From Myxococcota bacterium (GTDB lineage Bacteria; Myxococcota_A; UBA9160; UBA6930), in assembly GCA_028277885.1 (NCBI GenBank), contig JANQFK010000012.1:1-56014 (forward strand): a stretch of DNA of 56,014 nt, in the 5' to 3' direction. Within the stretch, counting starts at the first letter, position 1; the number at the start of each line of letters is the position of its first letter. Positions 30,968 through 39,137 of this stretch are shown piece by piece. A program made the translations under genes and the position numbers. Below the pieces are notes generated by a model, which worked only from the letters and a program-made list of their open reading frames with translations, was not told the origin of the DNA and did not search any database.

Positions 30968-31438
30968 CGGACCGATGCGCACGCCCACCACCCAGCCCGA
31001 GGCGGGGCGGCGGCCCGTGGGATCGAAGCAGCGCACCTGGAGATCGAGCAGGCGGTCCCGCTCCTCGGGCCAGGTGGTGCCGGCCCGGATGCGGGGATGC
31101 TCGGGGTGCGGCTGGAAGCCCCGACCCGGCTCGAAGCGCTGGACCTCGATCCAGCCCGTCTCGCACGCGCCGCCCGGGTAGTGGACGTCGACCCGCGGGC
31201 CCGGCTGCGCGGCGGCCCGCGTCGCACCGGCGCCCGTCCGCTCGCCCGCCGCGGTCGGATCCGTCCGCTCGCCTGCCGCGGTCGGATGCGTCCGCTCGCC
31301 TGCCGCGGTCGGATGCGTCCGCTCGCTCGGGGCGACGTCGGCGACGCCCGGTGGGGAGCTCGTCAGCGGGGCCGGGCCGCAGGCGAGCAGGCACCCCGCG
31401 ACGATCGACCGCCAGCCTACGAGCCACCCCGCCCTCAC
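30965..31438 (-). CDS. small lipoprotein with tandem peptide repeats
   Basis: Protein of 157 aa starting at the GTG at 31438. The N-terminus RAGWLVGWRSIVAGCLLACGPA carries a lipobox (LLAC, Cys20), so it is probably a lipoprotein. Residues about 39-68 hold three copies of a nine-residue unit (ERTHPTAAG, ERTHPTAAG, ERTDPTAAG). The C-terminal ~85 residues form a small domain with two Cys (GGACETGW and VRCFDP). I do not recognise the family. It is divergent from the symporter at 31521. Confidence 0.6.
   Translation of the reverse strand: MRAGWLVGWRSIVAGCLLACGPAPLTSSPPGVADVAPSERTHPTAAGERTHPTAAGERTDPTAAGERTGAGATRAAAQPGPRVDVHYPGGACETGWIEVQRFEPGRGFQPHPEHPRIRAGTTWPEERDRLLDLQVRCFDPTGRRPASGWVVGVRIGP
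31235..31327. repeat. 27-bp tandem repeat, about 3.4 copies
   Basis: Units at 31235-31261, 31262-31288 and 31289-31315, each starting CGTCCGCTCGC and ending GGTCGGAT, plus a partial fourth. The last two full units are identical and the first differs at two positions. The 27-bp length keeps the lipoprotein frame open, so copy number could vary without disrupting it. Confidence 0.85.
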
Positions 31439-31445
31439 CCCACCG

Positions 31446-31451
31446 AGCGTA
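31446..31451 (-). promoter_or_regulatory. -10-like TACGCT before the lipoprotein
   Basis: On the minus strand TACGCT is followed by 7 nt and then the GTG at 31438, a leaderless spacing. It is divergent from the symporter promoter region about 30 nt away. Confidence 0.45.
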
Positions 31452-31479
31452 CCCGACTACCGGCGCGGCTCCCCGCCGT

Positions 31480-31485
31480 TACCTT
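31480..31485 (+). promoter_or_regulatory. possible -10 (TACCTT) for the symporter
   Basis: TACCTT lies 35 nt before the ATG at 31521, leaving room for a leader of about 28 nt that holds the Shine-Dalgarno GGAGG. The -35 is unclear. Confidence 0.35.
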
Positions 31486-31520
31486 CCCGCCGACCCCCCC
31501 GGTCGCGTGGAGGTCGCCCC

Positions 31521-32768
31521 ATGTTGCGCCGCTGGTTCGCCATCACCCTCTGGCAGCGGGTGCTGGGGGCCCTCGTCCTGGGCATCGGGTTCGGCCTGGT
31601 GGTGGGCGAGGCCGCCGTCTACCTGAAGCCCATCGGCGACGCCTTCGTGGCCGCCATCCGCATGCTGGTGGTGCCCCTCATCTTCACCACCCTGGTGAGC
31701 GGGGTGACCGCCATGGGGGAGCCGGCGCGGCTGGGCTCCATCGGCGTCCGGGCCATCGGCCTCTACCTGGTCACCACGCTGCTCGCGGTCTCGATCGGCC
31801 TGGGCTTCGGCGCCCTGCTCGAGCCCGGCGCCGGCGCGGACTTCAGCGACGTGGCCCCGAGCCCCATCGCGGCCGACGCGCCGGGGCTGGTGGAGCGCCT
31901 CGTCAACATCATCCCCACCAACCCCGTGGACGCCCTGGCGAGCGGCGACGTCCTGTCGATCATCTTCTTCGCGATCCTGTTCGGGGTGGGCATCCTGGTG
32001 CTGGGCGAGCGGGGCCGGCCCATCGGCTCGGTGATCGAGTCCGGCGCCGAGGTGATGTTCCAGATCACCCACTGGGTGATGGAGGCGGCGCCCTTCGGCG
32101 TCTTCGCGCTGATCGCCTGGGTGGCGGGCACCAAGGGCATCGCGACCTTCCAGTCGATCCTGACCCTCACCGTGGCGGTCTACGCCGGCTGCCTGCTCCA
32201 CGTCGGGCTCGTCTACGGGCTGCTGATCCGCGGCGTCCTCGGGCTGCCCGCGGTGCGCTTCTTCCGGGGCATCTTCGACGCCCAGGCGGTCGCGTACTCC
32301 ACCTCCTCGAGCTCCGCGACCCTGCCGGTCACGATCTCCTGCGCCCAGGAGAACCTGGGCATCCGGCCCGCGGTGGCGTCCTCGGTGCTGCCCCTGGGCG
32401 CCACCATCAACATGGACGGCACCTCGCTCTACCTCGGCATCCTGGCGCTCTTCGCCGCCCAGGCCTTCGGGCTCTCCCTCGAGGCGGCCGACTACGCCAT
32501 GGTGGCCCTCACCGCGACCCTGGCCTCGGTGGGGGCGGCGGGCATCCCCTCGGCGTCGCTCTTGCTGCTCGCCACGGTGCTCTCGGTGTTCGGCGCCACG
32601 CCGGAGCAGACCGCGCTCATGGTGGGCTTCATCCTGCCCTTCGACCGGGTGCTCGACATGATGCGGACCTTCACCAACGTGACCGGCGACGCCGCGGTGG
32701 CGACCGCGGTGGCGAAGTGGGAGGGCGAGCTCGACGAGGAGGTGTTCCGCACGCCGGCCGTGGTGTGA
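31521..32768 (+). CDS. dicarboxylate/amino acid:cation symporter (DAACS family)
   Basis: Integral membrane protein of 415 aa. It is a sodium/proton-coupled symporter of the DctA/GltP type. Signatures are the serine-rich re-entrant loop YSTSSSSATLPVTISCAQ, the NMDGTSLYLGI motif on TM7, and the C-terminal LPFDRVLDMMRTFTNVTGD. It imports C4-dicarboxylates or acidic amino acids; the exact substrate is not deducible. GGAGG lies 8 nt before the ATG. It converges with the peptidase gene, with a 3-nt gap. Confidence 0.94.
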   Translation: MLRRWFAITLWQRVLGALVLGIGFGLVVGEAAVYLKPIGDAFVAAIRMLVVPLIFTTLVSGVTAMGEPARLGSIGVRAIGLYLVTTLLAVSIGLGFGALLEPGAGADFSDVAPSPIAADAPGLVERLVNIIPTNPVDALASGDVLSIIFFAILFGVGILVLGERGRPIGSVIESGAEVMFQITHWVMEAAPFGVFALIAWVAGTKGIATFQSILTLTVAVYAGCLLHVGLVYGLLIRGVLGLPAVRFFRGIFDAQAVAYSTSSSSATLPVTISCAQENLGIRPAVASSVLPLGATINMDGTSLYLGILALFAAQAFGLSLEAADYAMVALTATLASVGAAGIPSASLLLLATVLSVFGATPEQTALMVGFILPFDRVLDMMRTFTNVTGDAAVATAVAKWEGELDEEVFRTPAVV

Positions 32769-32771
32769 GGC

Positions 32772-34076
32772 TCAGGGCGCGCGCCGGGCCTGCTCCCGCA
32801 GGGCGCGCGAGCGCTCGAGCACCTCCGGGTGGGCGGCCAGGAACTCCTCCAGGCTCGCGAAGGCGCGGGTCGCCACGGCCAGCCGCTCCGTGCGATCGGC
32901 GTCGGGGAGCCCGGCGGAGAGCAGCACCCGCCGGCCCGCGGCGTCGAGCCGGGCCGGGGCCGAGCGCACCGAGCCCGCCGCGAGGTCCGCGAGCAGCGGC
33001 TGCGCGGCCCGGGCGAAGCGCTCGGCCGCGTCCGCGTCGTCGAACTCGAGCAGCCAGGCGAAGCGGCGGCCCTCGGGACAGCGCCACGCCACGGCGCGGT
33101 CCGCCGCCCAGCCCTCGGCGAGGCGGCGGGACGTCGCGGCGTCGAGCCCGCGCTCCCGCGCCCAGATCGCCAGCCCGATCTCGCCGAAGCCGTTCGCGGC
33201 GAGGCGCCGGCAGCCGGCCCCGGGCGGCGGCCGGGACTCGAGGGCGAGCTCGAGCCGGGGCCGACGCCGGCGCGGCTCGAGGTAGCGCTCGGGGTGCAGC
33301 AGCTCCTCGCTGGTGAGCGGCGGGTCGGCGAGGGCCGCGTCGAGGGCCGCCACGCCGCCGGCCTCCACCAGGCGCGTGACCAGCTCGTAGCCCAGCGGGT
33401 ACTGGAGCAGGAAGACCTCGCGCAGCCAGCGCGGCGTCGCGCCGTGGGCCGCTTCGGCCCACTCCACGCCGAAGTCCTCGGCCAGCTGCTCGGCCGGGAG
33501 GGGCGGCAGGCCCTGGGTGGCCTCCTCCCAGCGGAAGGACGCCCAGGTGGCGTCGCCCTCCACCAGCGCGCCCAGCGCGAAGGCGAGGTCGTCGTGCTCG
33601 GTGAGGCCCATCAGGACGCCGAGCAGCGGCGTGTTGTCGTCCTGGAGCGCGTGCACCAGCTCGTGGACCGCCACCAGGGCGGTCTCGTGGGGAAGGCTCG
33701 CGCGCGGCCTCTCGACCACGTAGAGCCGACGCTCGAGGGGCGTGTAGTAGCCCACCACGGCGCGCTCCTGGAAGCCGAGCACCGCGGCGCGCAGGTCGAC
33801 GCCGGGCGGCAGCAGGCCGACCGCCTCCTTCAGGGCGACGTCGCCCCGGGCGAGGTCCGGCGGCAGGGCGAGGTCGAGCTCGCGGCGCAGGGCCCGGGCG
33901 AGGTCCTCGGGCGGCAGGAAGCGCGCGTCCACCGGCGCGGAGAAGGCCAGTCCGCGCGCCGCCTGGGCGGCGGCCTGGAGGTCCTCGAGCGGCGCGGCGG
34001 GCAGGGCCGGCGGCGCTGCGGCCGGCGCGCAGGCGCCGAGCCAGACTGAAAGCATCGCCTTCGCGATCCCGCGCAA
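32772..34076 (-). CDS. HExxH metallopeptidase-like lipoprotein
   Basis: Protein of about 434 aa. The zinc-peptidase motif HELVHALQDD (His138, Glu139, His142) is followed by ALVEGDATWASF, where the Glu is a likely third ligand; this combination is seen in exported gluzincin-like proteins. The N-terminal AMLSVWLGACAPA gives a lipobox (LGAC), so it is probably a lipoprotein. The start is uncertain. TTG at 34076 gives a basic n-region (MRGIAKAM). The ATG at 34055 has AAGG close by but leaves too short a signal. The substrate is unknown. It is divergent from the small gene at 34143. Confidence 0.7.
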   Translation of the reverse strand: MRGIAKAMLSVWLGACAPAAAPPALPAAPLEDLQAAAQAARGLAFSAPVDARFLPPEDLARALRRELDLALPPDLARGDVALKEAVGLLPPGVDLRAAVLGFQERAVVGYYTPLERRLYVVERPRASLPHETALVAVHELVHALQDDNTPLLGVLMGLTEHDDLAFALGALVEGDATWASFRWEEATQGLPPLPAEQLAEDFGVEWAEAAHGATPRWLREVFLLQYPLGYELVTRLVEAGGVAALDAALADPPLTSEELLHPERYLEPRRRRPRLELALESRPPPGAGCRRLAANGFGEIGLAIWARERGLDAATSRRLAEGWAADRAVAWRCPEGRRFAWLLEFDDADAAERFARAAQPLLADLAAGSVRSAPARLDAAGRRVLLSAGLPDADRTERLAVATRAFASLEEFLAAHPEVLERSRALREQARRAP

Positions 34077-34142
34077 GACCGCGATACCCCGAGCCTCTCG
34101 GCGCCCGGCGAGAGCCCGGCCCCGGGCCCCCGGGGAGGCTCC

Positions 34143-34481
34143 ATGACACAGCGCGGGTCGGGCACCCACACCCTTCTCGGGAGGGCCTCTCCGCCCATGG
34201 GCCGCCACCGCTTCGACAACCTCGTGGAGGAGCTCACCGCCCGGGTGGGCGGCGACGTGCCCCGTTATGCGCTCTGGCTGCGCATCCACGAGCGCGGCCT
34301 CGACCCCGAGCGCCTCACCCGCGACGAGGTGATCTCCTTGTGCGGCGGGTTCCTCCAGCGCTTCCTGCGCGAGCGCGGCTTCCGGCTGCGTGCCGGTGAG
34401 GTGCGGCGGCTGCGCCGCGCCGTGGCGAGCTTCGAGCCGCCCCTCGCGACACCCGAGCGGCGTCTCCCGGCACATCAATAG
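34143..34481 (+). CDS. small conserved-looking protein, unknown function
   Basis: Protein of 112 aa with no membrane segment or signal. It is rich in charged residues, with a helical core (DNLVEELTARVGGDVPRYALWLRIHERG, then DEVISLCGGFLQRFLRERGF). GGAGG lies just upstream of the ATG at 34143; a second Met at residue 19 is a possible start. No family recognised. It precedes the PilZ gene by 92 nt on the same strand. Confidence 0.5.
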   Translation: MTQRGSGTHTLLGRASPPMGRHRFDNLVEELTARVGGDVPRYALWLRIHERGLDPERLTRDEVISLCGGFLQRFLRERGFRLRAGEVRRLRRAVASFEPPLATPERRLPAHQ

Positions 34482-34573
34482 AGACCGTTGGCGCGCGGCG
34501 CCTGCGGGGGGTGGGGGAGCAGAGGCTTCGTCCATCTCCCGTCGAGATCCGGCACCGCGCGCGGAGGAAGCTC

Positions 34574-35302
34574 GTGGCTCGACGTGGTGATGTGCTCTTG
34601 ATCGACGATGTGGCGGATGCGGACCTGGTGAGGCGCCTGCGCACCCTTCCCGGCCTCCGGGTGGTGAGGGCGGCGAGCCCGGACGCGGTCCAGCGCCTGG
34701 CGCGCCTGCCGGAGTACGCGTTCCGCGTGGCGCTGGTCTCGGCGGAGTTCCCCCTGCCGGCCCTGGAGGCCGCGGTGGAGCCCCTGCACGAGAACCTCGA
34801 GTCCGGCGACCTGGTCGGGATCGTGCTCGGTGAGCGCCCGGCGCCCGAGGCCTGCCGCCACTTCGAGGACATCGGCTTCACCCTCACCCTGTGGCGCCCC
34901 TTCGACGACCACGCCCTGCGCTTCCAGCTGAACCGCGCCTTCCTGCGCGGCCGTCGCATGGGCTCCGCCCGCACCGAGCTGCGCGTCCCCATGGACTGCC
35001 GGGCCCGGGTGGCCGGCGGCCACCGCGAGAAGGAGGCCTTCGTGTACAGCCTCTCCCGGCGCGGCGCCTTCCTGGCCACGCCGCGGCCCTCGGCCACCGG
35101 CGCCCGGGTCGAGGTGAACCTGATGCTCCCCGACCGCGTCCTCACCATCCCGGCCCGGGTGATGCACACCAACGTGCCCGGCAACCTGGAGCGGGCCTGC
35201 GCGCCCATCGGGATGGGGGTGCGGTTCCTCGAGCCGAGCCTCCACGTCCAGCAGGAGCTCGACCGCATCGTCGAGGCGCGCCACCGCTCCCTCGTGGTCT
35301 GA
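34574..35302 (+). CDS. pseudoreceiver-PilZ protein
   Basis: Protein of 242 aa. The N-terminal half resembles a response-regulator receiver (DVLLIDDVADADLVRRLRTL). However, the phospho-acceptor position reads ALVSAE and the switch Lys is replaced (LWRPFD), so phosphorylation is unlikely. The C-terminal PilZ domain has RTELR (RxxxR) and SLSRRGAF, a variant of D/NxSxxG with Ser in the first position. PilZ domains bind c-di-GMP and act in motility or surface control. The GTG at 34574 is chosen because GGAGG lies 6 nt before it; an earlier in-frame GTG at 34511 is less supported. Confidence 0.78.
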   Translation: MARRGDVLLIDDVADADLVRRLRTLPGLRVVRAASPDAVQRLARLPEYAFRVALVSAEFPLPALEAAVEPLHENLESGDLVGIVLGERPAPEACRHFEDIGFTLTLWRPFDDHALRFQLNRAFLRGRRMGSARTELRVPMDCRARVAGGHREKEAFVYSLSRRGAFLATPRPSATGARVEVNLMLPDRVLTIPARVMHTNVPGNLERACAPIGMGVRFLEPSLHVQQELDRIVEARHRSLVV

Positions 35303-35308
35303 GGCCGC

Positions 35309-35938
35309 TCAGCCCTCGCCGAGCACGTGGGCCCGCAGCTGCGGTGCCAGTGCGGCGAGGGCGCGGCCGCGGTGGGAGATGGCGTGCTTGCGCGCCGGCG
35401 GGAGCTCCGCCATCGCGCGCCTCTCGCCCTCGACCTCGAAGACCGGGTCGTAGCCGAAGCCGCCTCGGCCCCGGGGCTCGGCGAGGATGCGTCCGGCGCA
35501 CTCGCCCCGTGCCGTGAAGACGGCGCCGCCGGGCAGCGCCAGGGCGCACACGCACACGAAGCGCGCGCTGCGATCCGGCCGGCCGCTGGCCTCGATGGCG
35601 TCGAGCAGCGCGGCCACGCGGCCGGCGTCGTCGAGGCCGGGGCCGCCGAAGCGCGCCGAGAAGGGGCCCGGCCCGCCGCCCAGCGCGGCCACCTCGAGGC
35701 CCGAGTCGTCCCCGATCGCGGCCCGGCCCGAGCCCTCGGCGGCGGCCCGCGCCTTGGCGACGGCGTTCTTCTCGTAGTCGTCCCCCTCCTCGGGCAGCAG
35801 CACCTCGGGGAAGGCCTCGAGAGCCCGGAGCGCCAGGGGCAGGTCGCCCAGGATCGCGCGGAACTCGAGCAGCTTGCCCGGATTCGAGGTGGCGACGACG
35901 ACCTCGCGGTACGGGGCGGCGGGGGTCGGCCCGCTCAC
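35309..35938 (-). CDS. rdgB: XTP/dITP diphosphatase RdgB
   Basis: Protein of 209 aa of the RdgB/HAM1 (inosine triphosphate pyrophosphatase) family. It removes deoxyinosine and xanthosine triphosphates from the nucleotide pool. Motifs are VVATSNPGKLLEF, GDDSGLEVAALGG and GRGGFGYDPVFEV, with ISHRGRALAAL near the end. The GTG start at 35938 overlaps the rph stop (GTGA), so the pair is translationally coupled. It converges on the PilZ gene with a 6-nt gap. Confidence 0.95.
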   Translation of the reverse strand: MSGPTPAAPYREVVVATSNPGKLLEFRAILGDLPLALRALEAFPEVLLPEEGDDYEKNAVAKARAAAEGSGRAAIGDDSGLEVAALGGGPGPFSARFGGPGLDDAGRVAALLDAIEASGRPDRSARFVCVCALALPGGAVFTARGECAGRILAEPRGRGGFGYDPVFEVEGERRAMAELPPARKHAISHRGRALAALAPQLRAHVLGEG

Positions 35939-36672
35939 GATCCCGTGGCCCCGGCGTCGGCGAGGAGCTTCTCCTGGAGCCGGGTCAGCTCCGCGATGCC
36001 CGCCATGGCGAGGGAGGTCATCTGGGCGAGCTGCTCGGCGCTGAAGGTGGCGCCCTCCCCCGTGCCCTGGACCTCGGCCAGGCGCCCGCCGCGGGTGCCG
36101 ACGAAGTTGCAGTCCACCTCGGCCCGGGCGTCCTCCTCGTAGCAGAGGTCGAGGAGCGCCTCGCCGTCCACGATGCCCACCGAGATCGCGGCGAGGCCGT
36201 CGTGGAGGGGCACGCGCTCCAGCATGCCGTGCTTCGCCAGGCGCTGGAGCCCGAGGGCCAGGGCCGCGTAGGCGCCGGTGATCGAGGCGGTGCGGGTGCC
36301 GCCGTCGGCCTGGAGCACGTCGCAGTCCACCCACAGCGTGCGCTCGCCCAGCCCGGCGAGGTCCACCACCGAGCGCAGGCTGCGCCCGATCAGGCGCTGG
36401 ATCTCCTGGGTGCGGCCCGAGGGCCGCCCGCGGGAGACCTCGCGCTCGGTGCGGCGGTCCGTGGAGCCGGGCAGCAGCGAGTACTCGGCGGTCACCCAGC
36501 CGCGGCCCTTGCCCTGGAGCCAGCGCGGCACCGACTCCTCGCCGGTGACCGTGCACAGCACCTTGGTGCGGCCGAGCTCGCACAGCACCGAGGCCAGCGG
36601 GTTCTCGGTGAAGTCGGGCTGGAGCCGCACCTCCCGCAGGTCGGCGGGTCCGCGTCCGTCGCTGCGCTTCAC
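35935..36672 (-). CDS. rph: ribonuclease PH
   Basis: Protein of 245 aa, a phosphorolytic 3'-5' exoribonuclease that trims tRNA 3' ends. The family start KRSDGRGPADLREVRLQPDF is clear. It also has TKVLCTVTGEESVPRWLQG, GRTQEIQRLIGRSLRSVVD and VDCDVLQADGGTRTASITGA. The GTG at 36672 is chosen because RNase PH proteins normally begin just before the RxDGR motif. An ATG at 36723 would overlap the amidase by 47 nt. It lies 4 nt after the amidase stop, forming an amidase-rph-rdgB operon. It may matter for the several CCA-less tRNAs nearby. Confidence 0.95.
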   Translation of the reverse strand: MKRSDGRGPADLREVRLQPDFTENPLASVLCELGRTKVLCTVTGEESVPRWLQGKGRGWVTAEYSLLPGSTDRRTEREVSRGRPSGRTQEIQRLIGRSLRSVVDLAGLGERTLWVDCDVLQADGGTRTASITGAYAALALGLQRLAKHGMLERVPLHDGLAAISVGIVDGEALLDLCYEEDARAEVDCNFVGTRGGRLAEVQGTGEGATFSAEQLAQMTSLAMAGIAELTRLQEKLLADAGATGS

Positions 36673-36676
36673 GGGC

Positions 36677-37564
36677 TCAGGGGCCTCCGGGCGAGGCGGC
36701 GCGGGAGGCGCCGCGCCGGGCATCGTACCGCCGACCGAACTCCACCACCGCCCGGTCGAGGGCCTCCACGATGCGGTCGCGGTGGGCCGAGCCCTTGAGG
36801 GCCGACTCCTCGTCGGGGTTGGTCAGGAAGCCGACCTCGACGAGGGCGGCGGGCATCTGCACCCCGAGCAGAACCACGAACGGCGCCTGCTTGACGCCCC
36901 GGGAGCGGGCCAGGTCCACGGACTGAAGGCGCACCTGGGCCAGGCGGGCGAACTCCTGGGAGTCGCGCAGGTACTCGTTGGCCATCAGGTCGCCGAGGAT
37001 CGCGACCAGCGGATCCTGGGCGGGCGTGGCGCCCCGCTCGCCCCGGAAGGAGCTGTTCTCGAGCTCGGCGAGCTCCTGGGCGGACTCGTCGCTGGCCTCG
37101 AGGGAGGCGAAGAAGGTCTCGGTGCCGCGGGCGCGCCGCGCCCGGGCCGCGTTGGCGTGGATCGAGACGAACAGGTCGGCCCGGGCGTCGTTGGCGATGG
37201 AGGTGCGCTCCTCCAGGCCCACGAAGCGGTCGTCGTGCCGGGTCAGCACGACGCGCAGGTCGCGGGCGCGCAGCCGGCGCGCCAGCCGCCGCGCCACGTC
37301 GAGGACCAGGTCCTTCTCGAGCAGCCCGTTGATGCCCCGGGCGCCCCGGTCCTCGCCGCCGTGCCCCGCGTCGATCACCACGGTGTCGAAGAGGTCGGGC
37401 TGCCGCGGTGCGGCGGAGACCTCGGCGCGCGCGCCGCCGCCCGGGCCGGCGGCCCGGGGCCCTCCGCTCGCCGTGGCCCCCACGCAGGCCAGGACGCCCG
37501 CCAGCGCGGCGGCGCCCAGGCCGCGCAGGCGCGCGGCACCGGTGCTCGCGGTGCTTCCGCTCAT
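36677..37564 (-). CDS. N-acetylmuramoyl-L-alanine amidase (Amidase_3)
   Basis: Protein of 295 aa. The N-terminal region has a hydrophobic signal (LRGLGAAALAGVLACVG), so it is exported. The catalytic Amidase_3 domain has VIDAGHGGEDRGA (zinc His), Glu in NGLLEKDLVLDVA, SIHANA (zinc His) and VEVGFLTNPDEE (catalytic Glu). It cleaves the peptide stem from peptidoglycan in the periplasm, as in cell separation. A low-complexity Gly/Ala linker precedes the domain. The start is the ATG at 37564. It leads the amidase-rph-rdgB operon next to the flagellar cluster. Confidence 0.93.
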   Translation of the reverse strand: MSGSTASTGAARLRGLGAAALAGVLACVGATASGGPRAAGPGGGARAEVSAAPRQPDLFDTVVIDAGHGGEDRGARGINGLLEKDLVLDVARRLARRLRARDLRVVLTRHDDRFVGLEERTSIANDARADLFVSIHANAARARRARGTETFFASLEASDESAQELAELENSSFRGERGATPAQDPLVAILGDLMANEYLRDSQEFARLAQVRLQSVDLARSRGVKQAPFVVLLGVQMPAALVEVGFLTNPDEESALKGSAHRDRIVEALDRAVVEFGRRYDARRGASRAASPGGP

Positions 37565-37588
37565 GCCTCGCGATCCCCCCGGCGCCCG

Positions 37589-37594
37589 AGAATA
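37589..37594 (-). promoter_or_regulatory. possible amidase -10 (TATTCT)
   Basis: On the minus strand TATTCT lies 24 nt before the amidase ATG, just after the end of flgE. A leader of about 17 nt would contain the GGGGGG ribosome-binding region. Confidence 0.35.
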
Positions 37595-37628
37595 TCAGGG
37601 CGACGGGGGGCGCGCGACGGCGCGAGGC

Positions 37629-38927
37629 CTACTGGCCCAGGGCGACCAGGTTCGCGAGCAGCTCGTTGGTGGCCGAGATGGTCCGCGTGTTCGCCTGGAA
37701 GGCGCGCTGGTTGACGATCAGGCGCACGAACTGGGATGCCAGGTCCACCGTGGACTGCTCCAGGTTCTGGGACCGGATCGAGCCGAAGCTGCCGCTCTGG
37801 GGCACGCCGATCAGCGGCTGGCCCGAGCCCCGCGTCTCGATCAGGTTGTTCTGGCCGACCCCCGCCATGCCCTCCACGTTGGGGAAGCTCGCCAGGGCGA
37901 GCTGGGCCAGGGGCAGCACCTCGCCGTTCGAGAACTGGCCGGTCAGGAAGCCCTCCCGGTCGATGCTGATGGCGCGCAGCGCGCCGGCCGAGAAGCCGTC
38001 CTGGACGAAGGAGTTCGTGGCCGAGAGGGTGGCGAACTGGGTGGTCGGGTCTCCCGTCCCGACACCGGCGACGGGACCGAAGTCCAGCGAGATCACCTGG
38101 CTCGCGGTGGCCCCGCCGGCGAACTCGAAGGTGACCGGGCTCCCCGTGGCGGCCTGGAGCACACCGTCACTGTCGAAGGTCAGGGTGCCCGTGCCCTGCA
38201 CCACGAAGTCGTCCGTGGGGGAGGCCGGTGCCGTGGTGGTCTCGTTCGTGGGCAGGGTCGCGTTCCACTCCCAGGTGTTGGCCGCCGTCTTGGTGAAGAA
38301 CACGTTCACCGAGCGCGGGTTCCCGAGGGAGTCGTAGACCGTCACCAGGGTCCGGTACTGCGACGAGTTGTCGGTGTCGCCGGGGTCGAAGCCGCCGGCG
38401 ATGATCCCCTCGTTGGCATCCAGGTTCACCGACAGGTCGATGTTCGACGTGGCGCTCGGAGGCGCCGTGGCGGCGCTCACCGTGATGTCCTGGATCTGGC
38501 CCGTGGAAGCGCCGGTGATGGGATCGAGCGGGAAGCCCTGCAGCCGCAGGCCGTCGGGGTTCACCATGAAGCCCTCGGCATCGATGTTGAAGATCCCGGC
38601 CCGGCTGTAGAAGCGGCCCTGGGAGCTGTCCAGCACGAAGAACCCGCGGCCCTCGATGGCGAGGTCCGTGGGACGGTTGGTGGTCTCGAAGGTGCCCTGG
38701 GAGAAGAGCGCCCGGATGCCGGTGGTCTTCGAGCCCGCGCCGGTGAAGGTGAAGCCGGCGATGCTCGAGATGGTCTGGCCGAGCACGTCGGCGAACTCCG
38801 CGCGGCGCTCCTTGAAGCCCGGCGTGTTCACGTTGGCGATGTTGTCACCGATCGTCGAGATCGCGGTCGACGTGGTGTCGAGACCGGAGACGCTGCTGAA
38901 CAGGGCGCTGGAAAGGGAAGAAGGCAT
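37629..38927 (-). CDS. flgE: flagellar hook protein FlgE
   Basis: Protein of 432 aa forming the flagellar hook. The N-terminal rod/hook motif SSALFSSVSGLDTTSTAISTIGDNIANVNTPGFK is characteristic (split: SGLDTTSTAISTIGDN / IANVNTPGFK). The body is Thr/Ser/Gly-rich and beta-rich. The C-terminus has LEQSTVDLASQFVRLIVNQR and FQANTRTISATNELLANLVAL. It is the last gene of the leftward flagellar operon. The ATG at 38927 follows a short gap after a small gene. Confidence 0.96.
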   Translation of the reverse strand: MPSSLSSALFSSVSGLDTTSTAISTIGDNIANVNTPGFKERRAEFADVLGQTISSIAGFTFTGAGSKTTGIRALFSQGTFETTNRPTDLAIEGRGFFVLDSSQGRFYSRAGIFNIDAEGFMVNPDGLRLQGFPLDPITGASTGQIQDITVSAATAPPSATSNIDLSVNLDANEGIIAGGFDPGDTDNSSQYRTLVTVYDSLGNPRSVNVFFTKTAANTWEWNATLPTNETTTAPASPTDDFVVQGTGTLTFDSDGVLQAATGSPVTFEFAGGATASQVISLDFGPVAGVGTGDPTTQFATLSATNSFVQDGFSAGALRAISIDREGFLTGQFSNGEVLPLAQLALASFPNVEGMAGVGQNNLIETRGSGQPLIGVPQSGSFGSIRSQNLEQSTVDLASQFVRLIVNQRAFQANTRTISATNELLANLVALGQ

Positions 38928-38933
38928 CGGGCA

Positions 38934-39137
38934 TCACTCCTGGGGGTTGGAAGGAGAAGGACGGCGGGCCATCACCCGATGGCTGCCGAGGGATCGTTCG
39001 AGGGCCGACACGCGGAGCATCACGCCCTCCTCGCGCCGGATCGCGGCCGCGAGCCGGGCCGCGAAGTCGGGACGGCGGCGGGCGAGGCCGAGCCAGCGGC
39101 CCAGGCCCTGCACCCAGCGCGCCAGGAAGAGGATCAT
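38934..39137 (-). CDS. small flagellar-operon protein, unknown
   Basis: Protein of 67 aa between flgD and flgE, rich in Arg and Ala, with a short hydrophobic N-terminus (MILFLARWVQGLGRWLGLA). Its ATG overlaps the flgD stop (ATGA) and it ends 6 nt before flgE, so it is cotranscribed. Small proteins in this position are common in flagellar operons, but I cannot match a named family. Confidence 0.55.
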   Translation of the reverse strand: MILFLARWVQGLGRWLGLARRRPDFAARLAAAIRREEGVMLRVSALERSLGSHRVMARRPSPSNPQE

